A stretch of 64,000 nucleotides of DNA from positions 1-64,000 of the forward strand of contig MWJO01000016.1 in assembly GCA_002027195.1 (NCBI GenBank), given 5' to 3'. Shown one piece after another: positions 45,835 through 54,372 of this stretch. Numbering within the stretch: position 1 is the stretch's first letter; each line of letters begins with the position of its first letter. Made by a program: the position numbers and the translations under genes. This DNA comes from Streptomyces sp. GKU 895 (lineage in GTDB: Bacteria > Actinomycetota > Actinomycetes > Streptomycetales > Streptomycetaceae). Below the pieces are notes generated by a model. The model had not been told where the DNA came from, ran no database searches, and saw only the letters and a program-made list of their open reading frames with translations.

Positions 45835-46193
45835 TGTGACCTCCCCATGGTCATCTGTCGCCGCAAGTATCGCTGCCGGGACCGACAATGCGCACCGGCC
45901 TTCACTGGATCTTGATCGGATCGCAGCGTGTGCCGGAATCCCGGCACCGACAGCGCCCGCACCACCCTGCCCAATCCACGTCGGGGAATCTGTTCGGTTC
46001 CCGGTTCGGGCGTTCGGTGGGGGTCGCGTGGTGCGGTTCGGTTGGTGGGCGGGCCGCGCCGGGGTGTCCGTCCTCGGAACGGCGCGGAATCGGGCGTTCA
46101 GATAAGGCGCCCGTGTTGACGCGCCAACCGCTGCGGGCGGACACCCCGCACGTCCCTTCCGCCGTCGCGCACCAACGGTCCGTGGTGCGTCCG
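45835..46193. other. Intergenic region between csn operon end and glnX promoter
   Basis: 359 bp without a gene. A hairpin GTGCCGG-AATC-CCGGCAC lies at 45930-45947. The glnX promoter must be in the left part; the right part probably ends the csn transcript. Confidence 0.45.
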
Positions 46194-47159
46194 TCAGGGC
46201 TCGTAGTGCTCCCTCGTTCGCGTCTGGGCCGTCACTGGTGCCCCTACGTCGTCCAAGCCCAGGAGTGCCGCTCCCAGGACGGGGCTTGCCGTGACCACTT
46301 GGGGTACGGCCTTGGGGGCGCGGGTGGTGAGCAAGTCGCGTATGCCTGTGTCCAGTTGGGGGTGGCGTGCCGCCAGTACGCCGCCGCCCAGGAGGACCGG
46401 GGTCTCCTCCGTCAGGAGGTCCAGGCGGGTCAGGGCCACCGTGGCCATCGCCACCACCTCTTCGGCCAGGCGGTCCACCAGGGCGCGGGCCGTGGGGTCT
46501 CCGTCGGCTGCCGTGGTGAAGAGGACCGGGGTGAGTTCGTGGCGGCGGGCGGGGTGGATGTCCTCTCGGTGCAGGGCTTCTATCAGGGCGTACATGGACG
46601 GGAGGCCGAAGTGGGCGGGCAGGGTGCGGGCCAGGGCGGTGGCGTCGCCGCGGCCGTCCTCCGCCCTTGCCGCGTGCCACATGGCCTCCTCCGCGAGGCC
46701 CCAACCGCCGCCCCAGTCGCCGGAGATGCGGCCCAGTGCCGGGAAGCGGGCGGTGCGGCCGTCGGGGCGCATGCCGACGCAGTTGATGCCGGCGCCGCAG
46801 ACCACGGCCACGCCGCGGGGTTCGGCGGCGCCGGCGCGGAGGATGGCGAAAGTGTCGTTGCGGACCGTGACGGTGGTGCCCCAGGCGCGGGCCCGTAGGG
46901 CTTCGGCCAGTTGCTCTTCCTCGAAAGGGAAGTCCGCGTTCGCCAGGCACGCCGAGATGTGGTCTGTGGTGGTGGCGCCGGCCGTGGTGAAGGCTTTCGT
47001 CACTGCTTCGGCCACGGTGTCCAGTGCCGCCTCGACGCCCGTCGTGTGGGGGCGGAAGCCGCCTCCTCGCGCCGTGGCCAGGACCGTTCCGTCGGCGGCC
47101 AGGACGGCGACGTCCGTCTTGCTGTTGCCCGCGTCTATGGCGAGGACACGTGCGGTCAT
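46194..47159 (-). CDS. csnK: BadF/NagK-type amino-sugar kinase of the csn operon
   Basis: 321 residues of the ASKHA fold, BadF/BcrA (N-acetylglucosamine kinase) type: VLAIDAGNSKTDVAVLAADG (phosphate 1), NDTFAILRAGAAEPRGVAVV with CGAGIN (phosphate 2), GDWGGGWGLAEEAMWHAARA, and TPVLLGGGVLAARHP (adenosine). It should phosphorylate glucosamine or a related sugar released from imported chito-oligosaccharides. The ATG overlaps the GH4 stop (ATGA). It is last in the operon. Confidence 0.86.
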   Translation of the reverse strand: MTARVLAIDAGNSKTDVAVLAADGTVLATARGGGFRPHTTGVEAALDTVAEAVTKAFTTAGATTTDHISACLANADFPFEEEQLAEALRARAWGTTVTVRNDTFAILRAGAAEPRGVAVVCGAGINCVGMRPDGRTARFPALGRISGDWGGGWGLAEEAMWHAARAEDGRGDATALARTLPAHFGLPSMYALIEALHREDIHPARRHELTPVLFTTAADGDPTARALVDRLAEEVVAMATVALTRLDLLTEETPVLLGGGVLAARHPQLDTGIRDLLTTRAPKAVPQVVTASPVLGAALLGLDDVGAPVTAQTRTREHYEP

Positions 47160-48424
47160 GCCCACGCGAGATGCTCCCGGTTGTGTGCGATCAGGCGGTC
47201 GGTGAGGTGGTCGGCGTACTCGTACTGGCCGATCAGGGGGTGGGAGAGCAGCGCCTTGAAGACGCGGTTCCGGCCGCCGTGCAGGGCCGCTTCCAGGGCG
47301 AGGTCCTCGTAGGCCGTGACGTTGGCGATCAGGCCCGCGTAGAGGGGGGTCCGAGGGGGTGCGACGGGGAGGGGGGTGGGGCCCTTCTGGCCCACCGCCG
47401 CCTGCACTTCGATCACCGCGTCGTCGGGGAGGAAGGGGAGTGTGCCGTTGTTGCGGGTGTTCACCACCTGGTACGGGCTTCCCGCGCCGGTGAGCAGGGC
47501 CGCGGCCAGGTCCACCGCCGCCTCCGAGTAGTACGCGCCGCCGCGCTTGGACAGGAGCTCCGGCTTCTCGTCCAGGGCGGGGTCGGCGTAGAGCGACAGC
47601 AACTGGGCCTCCATCGCGGCGACTTCGGCCGCCCGGGAGGGCTTGGTGCGTAGTTCTCGTACGACCTCGTCATGGGCGTAGAAGTAGCGGAGGTAGTAGG
47701 AGGGGATCGTGCCGAGGCGGGTGAGGAGGGGGCGGGGGAGGTGGAGGTCCGCCGCTATCGCCTCGCCGTGGTGGGTCAGGAGGTCGGGGAGGACGTTCCG
47801 GCCCTCGGGGCCGCCCAGGCGTACGGCTGTCTCCCAGGTGAGGTGGTTGAGGCCCACGTGGTCCAGGTGGACCTCGGAGGGGGCCACGTCGAGCAGGGCC
47901 GCGAACTTGCGCTGGAAGCCGATCGCCACGTTGCACAGGCCCACCGCCTTGTGGCCCGCCTGGAGGAGGGCCCGGGTGACGATGCCGACCGGGTTGGTGA
48001 AGTCGATCAGCCAGGCGTCGGGGTTGGCGCGGCGGACCCGGTCCGCGATGTCCAGGACGACGGGGACCGTGCGCAGGGCTTTGGCCAGGCCACCGGCTCC
48101 TGTTGTCTCCTGGCCCACGCAGCCGCATTCCAGGGGCCAGGTCTCGTCCTGTTCGCGGGCCGCCTGGCCGCCCACGCGGAGCTGGAGCAGGACCGCGTCG
48201 GCGCCGTCCACGGCCGCGTCCAGGTCGGAGGTGGTGGTGATACGGCCGTCGTGGTGCTGCTTCGCGAAGATGCGGCGGGCCAGGCCGCCCACCAGGTCGA
48301 GGCGTTCGGCCGACGGGTCGACCAGGACGAGGTCCTCGATGGGCAGGGTGTCCCGCAAGCGGGCGAAGCCGTCGATGAGTTCGGGGGTGTAGGTCGAACC
48401 GCCGCCTACCACGGTGAGTTTCAT
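47156..48424 (-). CDS. csnH: Glycoside hydrolase family 4 enzyme of the csn operon
   Basis: 422 residues. GH4 enzymes use NAD+ and Mn2+ with a redox-elimination mechanism and often act on 6-phospho-sugars. The NAD motif is GGGSTYTPELI; metal-site motifs CNVAIGF and DHVGLNHLTW are present, as are DFTNPVGIVTRALL and NNGTLPFLPDDAVIEVQAAV. In this context it would cleave intracellular chitosan oligomers (glucosaminidase type), which is inferred from the operon. ATG 48424 with AAGGG upstream; it starts 7 bp after the upstream permease stop. Confidence 0.88.
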   Translation of the reverse strand: MKLTVVGGGSTYTPELIDGFARLRDTLPIEDLVLVDPSAERLDLVGGLARRIFAKQHHDGRITTTSDLDAAVDGADAVLLQLRVGGQAAREQDETWPLECGCVGQETTGAGGLAKALRTVPVVLDIADRVRRANPDAWLIDFTNPVGIVTRALLQAGHKAVGLCNVAIGFQRKFAALLDVAPSEVHLDHVGLNHLTWETAVRLGGPEGRNVLPDLLTHHGEAIAADLHLPRPLLTRLGTIPSYYLRYFYAHDEVVRELRTKPSRAAEVAAMEAQLLSLYADPALDEKPELLSKRGGAYYSEAAVDLAAALLTGAGSPYQVVNTRNNGTLPFLPDDAVIEVQAAVGQKGPTPLPVAPPRTPLYAGLIANVTAYEDLALEAALHGGRNRVFKALLSHPLIGQYEYADHLTDRLIAHNREHLAWA

Positions 48425-48431
48425 TGCGGGA

Positions 48432-49325
48432 TCAACCCTTCACTCCGGTGAGTGTCACGCCCTCGACGAACGCCTTCTGCGCGAAGAAGAACACGAGGAT
48501 CACGGGGGCCATGACCAGCACGGTCGCGGCCATGGTCAGGTTCCAGTCGGTGTGGTGCATGCCCTTGAAGGACTCCAGGCCGTAGCTGAGGGTCCAGGCG
48601 TTCTGGTTCTCCGAGGCGTAGATCTGGGGGCCGAAGTAGTCGTTCCAGGCGTAGAAGAACTGGAACAGGGCCACCGCGGCGATGCCCGGCTTGGCCATCG
48701 GGATGACGACGCGGAGGAGGGTGCGCAGGTCGCCGCAGCCGTCGACCTTCGCCGCGTCGACGTACTCGTTCGGGATCGTCATCAGGAACTGGCGGAGCAG
48801 GAAGATCGAGAACGCGTCGCCGAACGCCATCGGGATGATCAGCGGCCATAGCGTGCCGGAGAGGTCCAGCTGCTTCGCCCAGAACAGGTACATCGGGATG
48901 ATGACGACCTGCGGCGGCAGCATCATCATCGAGATCACCAGCATCAGGGACAGATTGCGGCCCCGGAAGCGGAACTTGGCGAGCGCGTACGCCACGGGCA
49001 GCGAGGAGACGACGGTGAGTGCCGTGCCCGCGCCCGCGTACAGGAGCGTGTTGCGCCACCAGGTCAGGAAGCCCGGGGTGTCGAAGACCCTGCGGTAGTT
49101 GCCCCACTCCCAGGTGTGCGGGATCAGGTCCCGGCTGAGGGCCTGGGTGTCGCTCATGAGGGAGGTCAGGAACACGAACACGAAGGGCAGGGTGAAGAAG
49201 AGGGCGGCGGCGAGGCCGAGGGAGTGGACCGCGATCCATTCCAGGAGTGCCTTGCGGCGGGCCGTTCGTTCGGCGGGGGAGGCGGGCGCCTTCACCTGCG
49301 TGGGCCTGTCCAGTACTTGGGTCAT
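48432..49325 (-). CDS. csnG: ABC sugar transporter permease (MalG type)
   Basis: 297 residues with about six membrane helices and the permease EAA-type loop (EYVDAAKVDGCGDLRTLLRV-VIPMAKPG). It is the second inner-membrane subunit of a CUT1 carbohydrate importer with the neighbouring permease and binding protein. No ATPase is encoded here; Streptomyces importers of this class share MsiK. It starts 3 bp before the other permease's stop region, so both are co-translated. Confidence 0.9.
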   Translation of the reverse strand: MTQVLDRPTQVKAPASPAERTARRKALLEWIAVHSLGLAAALFFTLPFVFVFLTSLMSDTQALSRDLIPHTWEWGNYRRVFDTPGFLTWWRNTLLYAGAGTALTVVSSLPVAYALAKFRFRGRNLSLMLVISMMMLPPQVVIIPMYLFWAKQLDLSGTLWPLIIPMAFGDAFSIFLLRQFLMTIPNEYVDAAKVDGCGDLRTLLRVVIPMAKPGIAAVALFQFFYAWNDYFGPQIYASENQNAWTLSYGLESFKGMHHTDWNLTMAATVLVMAPVILVFFFAQKAFVEGVTLTGVKG

Positions 49326-49328
49326 CGG

Positions 49329-50270
49329 TCAGTCACCTGCCTGGATCAGGCCGCCCCGGCGCCGCATCAGGAACGCGGTGAACACCATCGACAGGGCGAA
49401 GAGGACGAGGGCGACGACACACGCGGAGCCGTAGTCGAAGCGCTGGAAGCCGAGGTTGTAGACGAGTTGGGGAAGGGTGAGCGTGGACTTGTCCGGGTAG
49501 CCGGGCTCGAACTGGGTGCCGGCGCCCTGGATCACGCCCGAGGCGACCTTCCCGGCGATCAGGGGCTGGGTGTAGTACTGCATCGTCTGGATCACGCCGG
49601 TGACGACCGCGAACATCACGATCGGCGAGATGTTCGGCAGCGTGACGTAGCGGAACCGCTGCCAGGCCGACGCGCCGTCCAACTCGGCCGCCTCGTACTG
49701 CTCCTGGGGTACGTCGAGCAGCGCGGCCATGAAGATGACCATCAGGTCGCCGATGCCCCACAGGGCGAGCAGGGTGAGGGCCGGCTTGGACCAGGTGGGG
49801 TCGTTGAACCAGCCGGGTGCCGGGATGCCGACCTTCTCCAGGACCGAGTTGACCGGGCCCGTACCGGGGTTGAGCAGGAAGGCGAAGGCCATGGTCGCCG
49901 CCACCGGCGGGGCGAGGTAGGGCAGGTAGAAGAGGGTGCGGAAGACCCCCGTGCCCGTCTTGATCTTCGTGATCAGCAGGCCGATCCCGAGGCCGAACAC
50001 GACCCGGAGACTGACCATCACCACGACCAGCCACAGGGTGTTGCGCAGGGCCGGCCAGAAGAACGGGTAGTGCTCGAAGACGTAGGTCCAGTTCTGGGTG
50101 CCGCTCCACGTCGGCGGCCTGAAGCCGTCGTAGTGCATGAACGAGAAGTAGACCGTCGAGATCAGCGGGTACGCGAAGAAGACCGCGAAGCCGATCAGCC
50201 AGGGGGACATGAAGGCGAGGGTGCGCAGCGCCGACCTGCGGCGCTTCGACGCCAGGGTGAGCGTGGCCAT
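49329..50270 (-). CDS. csnF: ABC sugar transporter permease (MalF type)
   Basis: 313 residues, six membrane helices starting at LAFMSPWLIGFAVFFAYPLI and the EAA loop EQYEAAELDGASAWQRFRYV-TLPNISP. A partner of CsnG in chito-oligosaccharide uptake. ATG 50270 (MATLTLASKRRR) overlaps the binding-protein stop by ATGA. The frame is open far upstream, but only this start makes sense. Confidence 0.9.
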   Translation of the reverse strand: MATLTLASKRRRSALRTLAFMSPWLIGFAVFFAYPLISTVYFSFMHYDGFRPPTWSGTQNWTYVFEHYPFFWPALRNTLWLVVVMVSLRVVFGLGIGLLITKIKTGTGVFRTLFYLPYLAPPVAATMAFAFLLNPGTGPVNSVLEKVGIPAPGWFNDPTWSKPALTLLALWGIGDLMVIFMAALLDVPQEQYEAAELDGASAWQRFRYVTLPNISPIVMFAVVTGVIQTMQYYTQPLIAGKVASGVIQGAGTQFEPGYPDKSTLTLPQLVYNLGFQRFDYGSACVVALVLFALSMVFTAFLMRRRGGLIQAGD

Positions 50271-51601
50271 CACTTCGCCTGCGCGATGTCCGTGTCGATC
50301 TGCTTCGCCGCGTCCGCGAGGCCCTTGTGGAGGTCGGTGACCTTGCCGCTCTCGTAGGCGTAGCCGAGTTCCTGGATCGTGGTGAGGTAGACGCCGCCGT
50401 TGACCGAGGACGGGGCGGTCGTCGACTGCGGGTTCGCCGCGATGTCGAGGAAGGTCTTGAAGCGCGGGTCGTACTTCAGCTTCGGGGACTTCAGGGCGGC
50501 GAGCGTGGAGGGCACGTTGTGGATGGCGTTGGAGAAGTTCACCACCGCGTCGGTGTCCGTGGTGATGTACTTGACCAGCTCCCAGGCCGCGTTCTGCTTC
50601 TTGCTGGTGGCGGCGATGCCGGCGATCGTGCCGGTGATGTAGCCCTTGCCGTACTGGTCGGCCTGGTCGTCGGGGACGGGCAGCGGGGCGACGCCGATGT
50701 CGAAGCCGGGCTTGGCGTCCAGGGCCATGCCGAGCCGCCACTCGCCGTCGAGCTGCATGGCGACCTGACCGGTGTGGAAGGGGTGCTTGGGACCCCATTC
50801 GTCGCCGAGCTTGGCGCGGTACGTCTCCAGCTTGCGGTAGCCGCCGAGGGCGTCGACCAGCTTCTTCTGGACGGTGAAGGCGGCAGCGACTGCCGGGTCC
50901 TTCGCGATCGTCGACTTGCCGTCCTTGTCGAAGTACGTGGGGGAGAACTGGCCCAGGTAGTGCTCGGTCGTGGTCTCCCAGCCGTGGTAGTTCGGCATGA
51001 AGCCGAGCTGCTTGAAGCTGTCGCCCTGCGGGACGGTCAGCTTCTTGGCGTCGGCCTCGAACTCGGACCAGGTCTTCGGCGGGGCGCTGATGCCCGCCTT
51101 CTCGAAGGCCGTCTTGTTGTAGTAGAGGCCGTAGGCGTCGCCGAGGAGCGGGACCGAGCAGCGGTCGCCGTCGAACTGGGTGTACTCGTTCATCGCCGCC
51201 GGGAACGTCGTGGCCGGGTCGATCTTCGCCTTCTCGAAGAAGGGGTTGAGGTCGACCAGGGCGCCGGAGGAGCAGAACTTGCCGACGGCGTTGGTGGTGA
51301 AGGACGAGATCACGTCGGGCGCCTTGGAACCGCCCGCGCGCAGCGCCTGGTTGATCTTGTCGTCGGTCATGTTGCCGACGACGTTGACGTGGATGTTGGG
51401 GTGCGCCTTCTCGAAACCGGCGACCAGGGTCTTCACGGCCGTCACCTCGGAGTCCGCGCTCCAGGCGTGCCAGAAGTTGATGGTCGTCTCCTTGGAGGCG
51501 TCGTCGTCGGCGCCGGAGTTCGACTGGCCGGTACAGGCCGTGGTCAGGAGAGCGACGGAGGAAAGCAGGGCAAAAGCCGTTGTTCGGGCACGGTTGGGCA
51601 T
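50270..51601 (-). CDS. csnE: Extracellular sugar-binding lipoprotein of the csn operon
   Basis: 443 residues. The lipobox LTTAC at residues 19-23 ends a lipoprotein signal. The mature protein is a family 1 solute-binding protein (INFWHAWSADSEVTAVKTLV, LYYNKTAFEKAGI-PPKTW, GQVAMQLDGEWRLG). Chitosan oligomers are the expected ligand, inferred from the operator and GH4 neighbours. It is the first structural gene after the repressor, 43 bp from the csnR stop, with GGGAGACTTCGCC before ATG 51601. Confidence 0.9.
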   Translation of the reverse strand: MPNRARTTAFALLSSVALLTTACTGQSNSGADDDASKETTINFWHAWSADSEVTAVKTLVAGFEKAHPNIHVNVVGNMTDDKINQALRAGGSKAPDVISSFTTNAVGKFCSSGALVDLNPFFEKAKIDPATTFPAAMNEYTQFDGDRCSVPLLGDAYGLYYNKTAFEKAGISAPPKTWSEFEADAKKLTVPQGDSFKQLGFMPNYHGWETTTEHYLGQFSPTYFDKDGKSTIAKDPAVAAAFTVQKKLVDALGGYRKLETYRAKLGDEWGPKHPFHTGQVAMQLDGEWRLGMALDAKPGFDIGVAPLPVPDDQADQYGKGYITGTIAGIAATSKKQNAAWELVKYITTDTDAVVNFSNAIHNVPSTLAALKSPKLKYDPRFKTFLDIAANPQSTTAPSSVNGGVYLTTIQELGYAYESGKVTDLHKGLADAAKQIDTDIAQAK

Positions 51602-51644
51602 GGCGAAGTCTCCCTGGGGCGGGCAAAGGGGATGAGGGAAGGGC

Positions 51645-52838
51645 TCAGCGCGAGGTGTCGAAGACCTCGTCGCGGGTGGCTGCCAGCGCGCTCTCCAACG
51701 CGCCGCGCAGCACGGGCTGTTCGAGTACGTCGCCGACGACGAGGTGGGGGCGGGCCGCGGCCAGCTCCGCCAGTTCGGACTGGACGAGCGCGCGCAGCGG
51801 CTCGCCGCCGGCGGTGAGGCAGGCGCCGCTCAGGACGACGAGTTCCGGGTCGAGGACGGAGACGAGCGAGGCCAGGCCGGTGGCGAGGCGGGTCGCGTAC
51901 GTCTCCAGCAGCTGCTGGTGGGCGGGGTCTTCGGAATGTGCGGCGCGGGCGACGAGGGCGGCGGCGACCTCGGCGTACGGGCCGCTCGGGATGTCGTCGA
52001 TGCCGAGTTCGCGGGCGAGCCGGGGGACCGCCTGGGAACCGGCCAGCTCCTGGTAGCCGCCGCTGTTGGCCTTGGTGACCTGCCGTACCAGCGGGGTGCC
52101 CGGCACCGGCAGGAAGCCGACCTCGCCCGCGCCGCCGGTCCAGCCGCGGTGCAGCCGGCCGCCGAGGACGAGGGCCGCGCCGAGGCCGCCCTCGTTCCAC
52201 AGCAGGACGAAGTCGTCGTGGCCGCGGGCCGCGCCGAGCCGCTGTTCGGCGACGGCGACGAGGTTGACGTCGTTCTCGTACTCCACCGGCATCGGCAGCG
52301 CGGCGGCGAGTTCACCGAGGAGGGCCGGGGTGTGCCAGCCCGGGAGGTGGGAGGCGTAGCGCAGCCGGCCGGTGCCCGGGTCGAAGGCGCCGGGGGTGCC
52401 GATGACGAGCCGGTGGACGTCGGCGCGGACCAGTGCGGCCGCCTTCAGGGCACCGTCGAGGGCGTCGGTGACCTGCTGGACGACCGGGGTGCCGGTCCTT
52501 CTGCCCGGGGTGGGCAGTTCGTACGAGCCGATCGTGCGGCCGGTGATGTCGGCGACGGCGGCGAGGATGCGTTCGGGGGTGACGTCGAGGCCGGCGGCGT
52601 ACCCGGCGGCCGGATTCACCTCGTACAACTGGGCGTTGGGGCCGGGACGTCCCTCGGTGGTGCCGCCGGCGAGCACCAGGCCCGCCGCTTCGAGGCGGGC
52701 CAGGAGCTGGGAGGCGGTCGGCTTGGACAGGCCGGTGAGCTTGCCGATGCGGGTGCGGGACAGCTGCCCGTGCTCCAGAAGGAGGTCGAGGGCGGCACGG
52801 TCGTTCATGGCGCGGAGTGTGCGCGGGGTGCCGGCCAT
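51645..52838 (-). CDS. csnR: ROK-family repressor CsnR
   Basis: 397 residues. The N-terminal winged helix (RAALDLLLEHGQLSRTRIGK, LTGLSKPTASQLLARLEAAG) is followed by a ROK sugar-sensing domain (AAGLDVTPERILAAVADITG, NDVNLVAVAEQRLGAARGHD, GLGAALVLGGRLHRGWTGGA). CsnR of S. lividans/S. coelicolor represses chitosanase csnA and its own operon and is released by chitosan oligomers. The usual ROK zinc motif (CxCGxxGC) is absent. It starts the operon, and a perfect csn-box palindrome lies 55 bp upstream, so it autoregulates. Confidence 0.88.
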   Translation of the reverse strand: MAGTPRTLRAMNDRAALDLLLEHGQLSRTRIGKLTGLSKPTASQLLARLEAAGLVLAGGTTEGRPGPNAQLYEVNPAAGYAAGLDVTPERILAAVADITGRTIGSYELPTPGRRTGTPVVQQVTDALDGALKAAALVRADVHRLVIGTPGAFDPGTGRLRYASHLPGWHTPALLGELAAALPMPVEYENDVNLVAVAEQRLGAARGHDDFVLLWNEGGLGAALVLGGRLHRGWTGGAGEVGFLPVPGTPLVRQVTKANSGGYQELAGSQAVPRLARELGIDDIPSGPYAEVAAALVARAAHSEDPAHQQLLETYATRLATGLASLVSVLDPELVVLSGACLTAGGEPLRALVQSELAELAAARPHLVVGDVLEQPVLRGALESALAATRDEVFDTSR

Positions 52839-52892
52839 GTGTGCCCCTCTCCCGGGAGTGTTCCGCAGCAGACTCTACGGACCGTGACTGTT

Positions 52893-52905
52893 AGGAAAGT
52901 TTCCT
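52893..52905. promoter_or_regulatory. csn box, CsnR operator
   Basis: AGGAAAGTTTCCT, a perfect palindrome around a central G, is what I recall as the CsnR target. It is 55 bp upstream of csnR, in the promoter region of the operon. Confidence 0.88.
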
Positions 52906-53127
52906 GTTGGATGCAGGGAACATAGGTCTGGACCGTGAGGGAGTCAAGGGGGTGAAGGAAACCGTCCTCGCGGGAAACGGAGTCGTTACCTGCGACTCCG
53001 GTACCGGGGGCGCAACGAGTTCATCACGATCACGCCTTTTCGCAGGTAGGGACGTGCTTCTTCACAGCTTTCCGGCTTTTCATCGATCGGCTGCGAACGT
53101 GGGTTCGGGGCGCGGTGGGGGTGGGGC

Positions 53128-53757
53128 GTGAGGAATGCGGTGCGACGTGCCGTGCCGGTGGTGGTGCTGGCCTGCGCGGTGGCGGGCGGTGTGTCCGGGT
53201 GCCGGGTCGGCGGGGACGACACGAAGGCGGCGACGCGGGTGACCCGGCCGGCGCCGGCCCCGGCTTGCACGGGGGCGATCCGGTGGGGGCGGGTGAGTGA
53301 GGAACGGACCCTCATCGCGGTGTCCCGGGTCGTCACGGTCCGCAAGGACGACGGGGAGGTGCGGCTGTCGCCGCTCCGCGTGCGGGAGCTGGTGCCGCGG
53401 GTCGAGACGAGCGGGGCCGGGCCGTCGACCGAGCGGATCTTCGCTTCCCTCGACAAGCGCCTGGGGGACGCGTTCGAGGTGGCCCGGCCCGGCCGGACGT
53501 CCACGGCCGTGGAACACCCCGACGTCGCTGACTTCCTGGGCGACTCGGGCCGTTTCGTGTCCGCCTGGGGCGTGCGGGCCGTCGAGGCGACCTTCACGGC
53601 GGACTGCGGCGGTACGACACCGGTGTACGGCAGCGTCAGCACCTGGCACGGCAGCAGCGACGCCTCGTTGCAGTGCGGCGTGGACCCCGCCGAGCACGGC
53701 AACAAGGAGCGGTGGGTGACCGAGGCGTACACCCTGGCCTGCGGACACGGCTCATGA
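53128..53757 (+). CDS. Putative lipoprotein
   Basis: 209 residues. Signal with lipobox: VPVVVLACAVAGGVSGC gives the lipidated Cys near residue 25. The mature domain (WGRVSEERTLIAVSRVVTVR, VSAWGVRAVEATFTADCGG) has three further cysteines and no known motif. The stop overlaps the ATG of a membrane protein gene (ATGA), so the two are a pair. GTG 53128 has no strong ribosome site. Function unknown. Confidence 0.75.
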   Translation: MRNAVRRAVPVVVLACAVAGGVSGCRVGGDDTKAATRVTRPAPAPACTGAIRWGRVSEERTLIAVSRVVTVRKDDGEVRLSPLRVRELVPRVETSGAGPSTERIFASLDKRLGDAFEVARPGRTSTAVEHPDVADFLGDSGRFVSAWGVRAVEATFTADCGGTTPVYGSVSTWHGSSDASLQCGVDPAEHGNKERWVTEAYTLACGHGS

Positions 53758-54320
53758 GGCTGCTCCTGGCGTGCTGGCGGGCGGCCGTGACCGTCCAGTC
53801 GCCGCTGATGGTCGTCCAGTTGGCGGCCGGGCTCGCCGACGACGGGTTCACCTGGAGCAACCTGGGGCGCCACCTGGTGACCGCGCTGCTCGTGTGGGGG
53901 ACTCTCGGCCTGCTCTGGGCGGCGCTGGTGGGGGCGTGGCTCCGGCGCCGGTCGCGGACCGCCGGACTCCCGTTCTCCGAGCGGGCCCTGGACGACCGAC
54001 AGACGCATCTGCTGCGCCCGGCCGAGGTCTCCGACGGCTGGCAACGGCGCACCCGCGACCGGCTGACCTCCTCCGACCGGGCCTTCCTCATCGCCGGCAA
54101 GGGTGAGGAGGAGGTCCGCTTCCTGTGGCGTCCGGGCCGCCGCGCCGACCACTCGGTGCACGGCTCCCTGTCCTTCGACGCGGCCGCCGGAACGGTCCTC
54201 GTCGACCTCCGCGAAGGCGACCACCACCTCGGCGTGGCCGGCCTGCGCAAGGGCACGTCGTACGTCGCGATGTGCCAGGTGGCGCGGGCGCTGGAGCTGA
54301 GGGGGACGGCCGCGGGATGA
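53754..54320 (+). CDS. Membrane protein of unknown function
   Basis: 188 residues. Two N-terminal membrane segments (MLACWRA-type start, PLMVVQLAAGLA and HLVTALLVWGTLGLLWAALV) and a cytoplasmic domain of about 120 residues (GKGEEEVRFLWRPGRRADHS, GTVLVDLREGDHHLGVAGLR). ATG 53754 overlaps the lipoprotein stop by 4 bp. I recognise no family. The lipoprotein partner suggests an envelope complex. Confidence 0.72.
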   Translation: MRLLLACWRAAVTVQSPLMVVQLAAGLADDGFTWSNLGRHLVTALLVWGTLGLLWAALVGAWLRRRSRTAGLPFSERALDDRQTHLLRPAEVSDGWQRRTRDRLTSSDRAFLIAGKGEEEVRFLWRPGRRADHSVHGSLSFDAAAGTVLVDLREGDHHLGVAGLRKGTSYVAMCQVARALELRGTAAG

Positions 54321-54325
54321 CGGAA

Positions 54326-54358
54326 GGGCGGCGCCCGGGATCACGCCGGGTGCCGCCC
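54326..54358. terminator. Bidirectional terminator
   Basis: GGGCGGC and GCCGCCC arms with inner CCGG pairing, between the membrane-protein gene (+) and the MscS gene (-). No T-run. Confidence 0.75.
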
Positions 54359-54372
54359 TCCTCGTACGGCTG

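Noticed and set aside
52907..53131. Short plus-strand frame between csnR and the lipoprotein gene
   Set aside because: Composition is not gene-like, no ribosome site, and it covers the promoter region next to the csn box.
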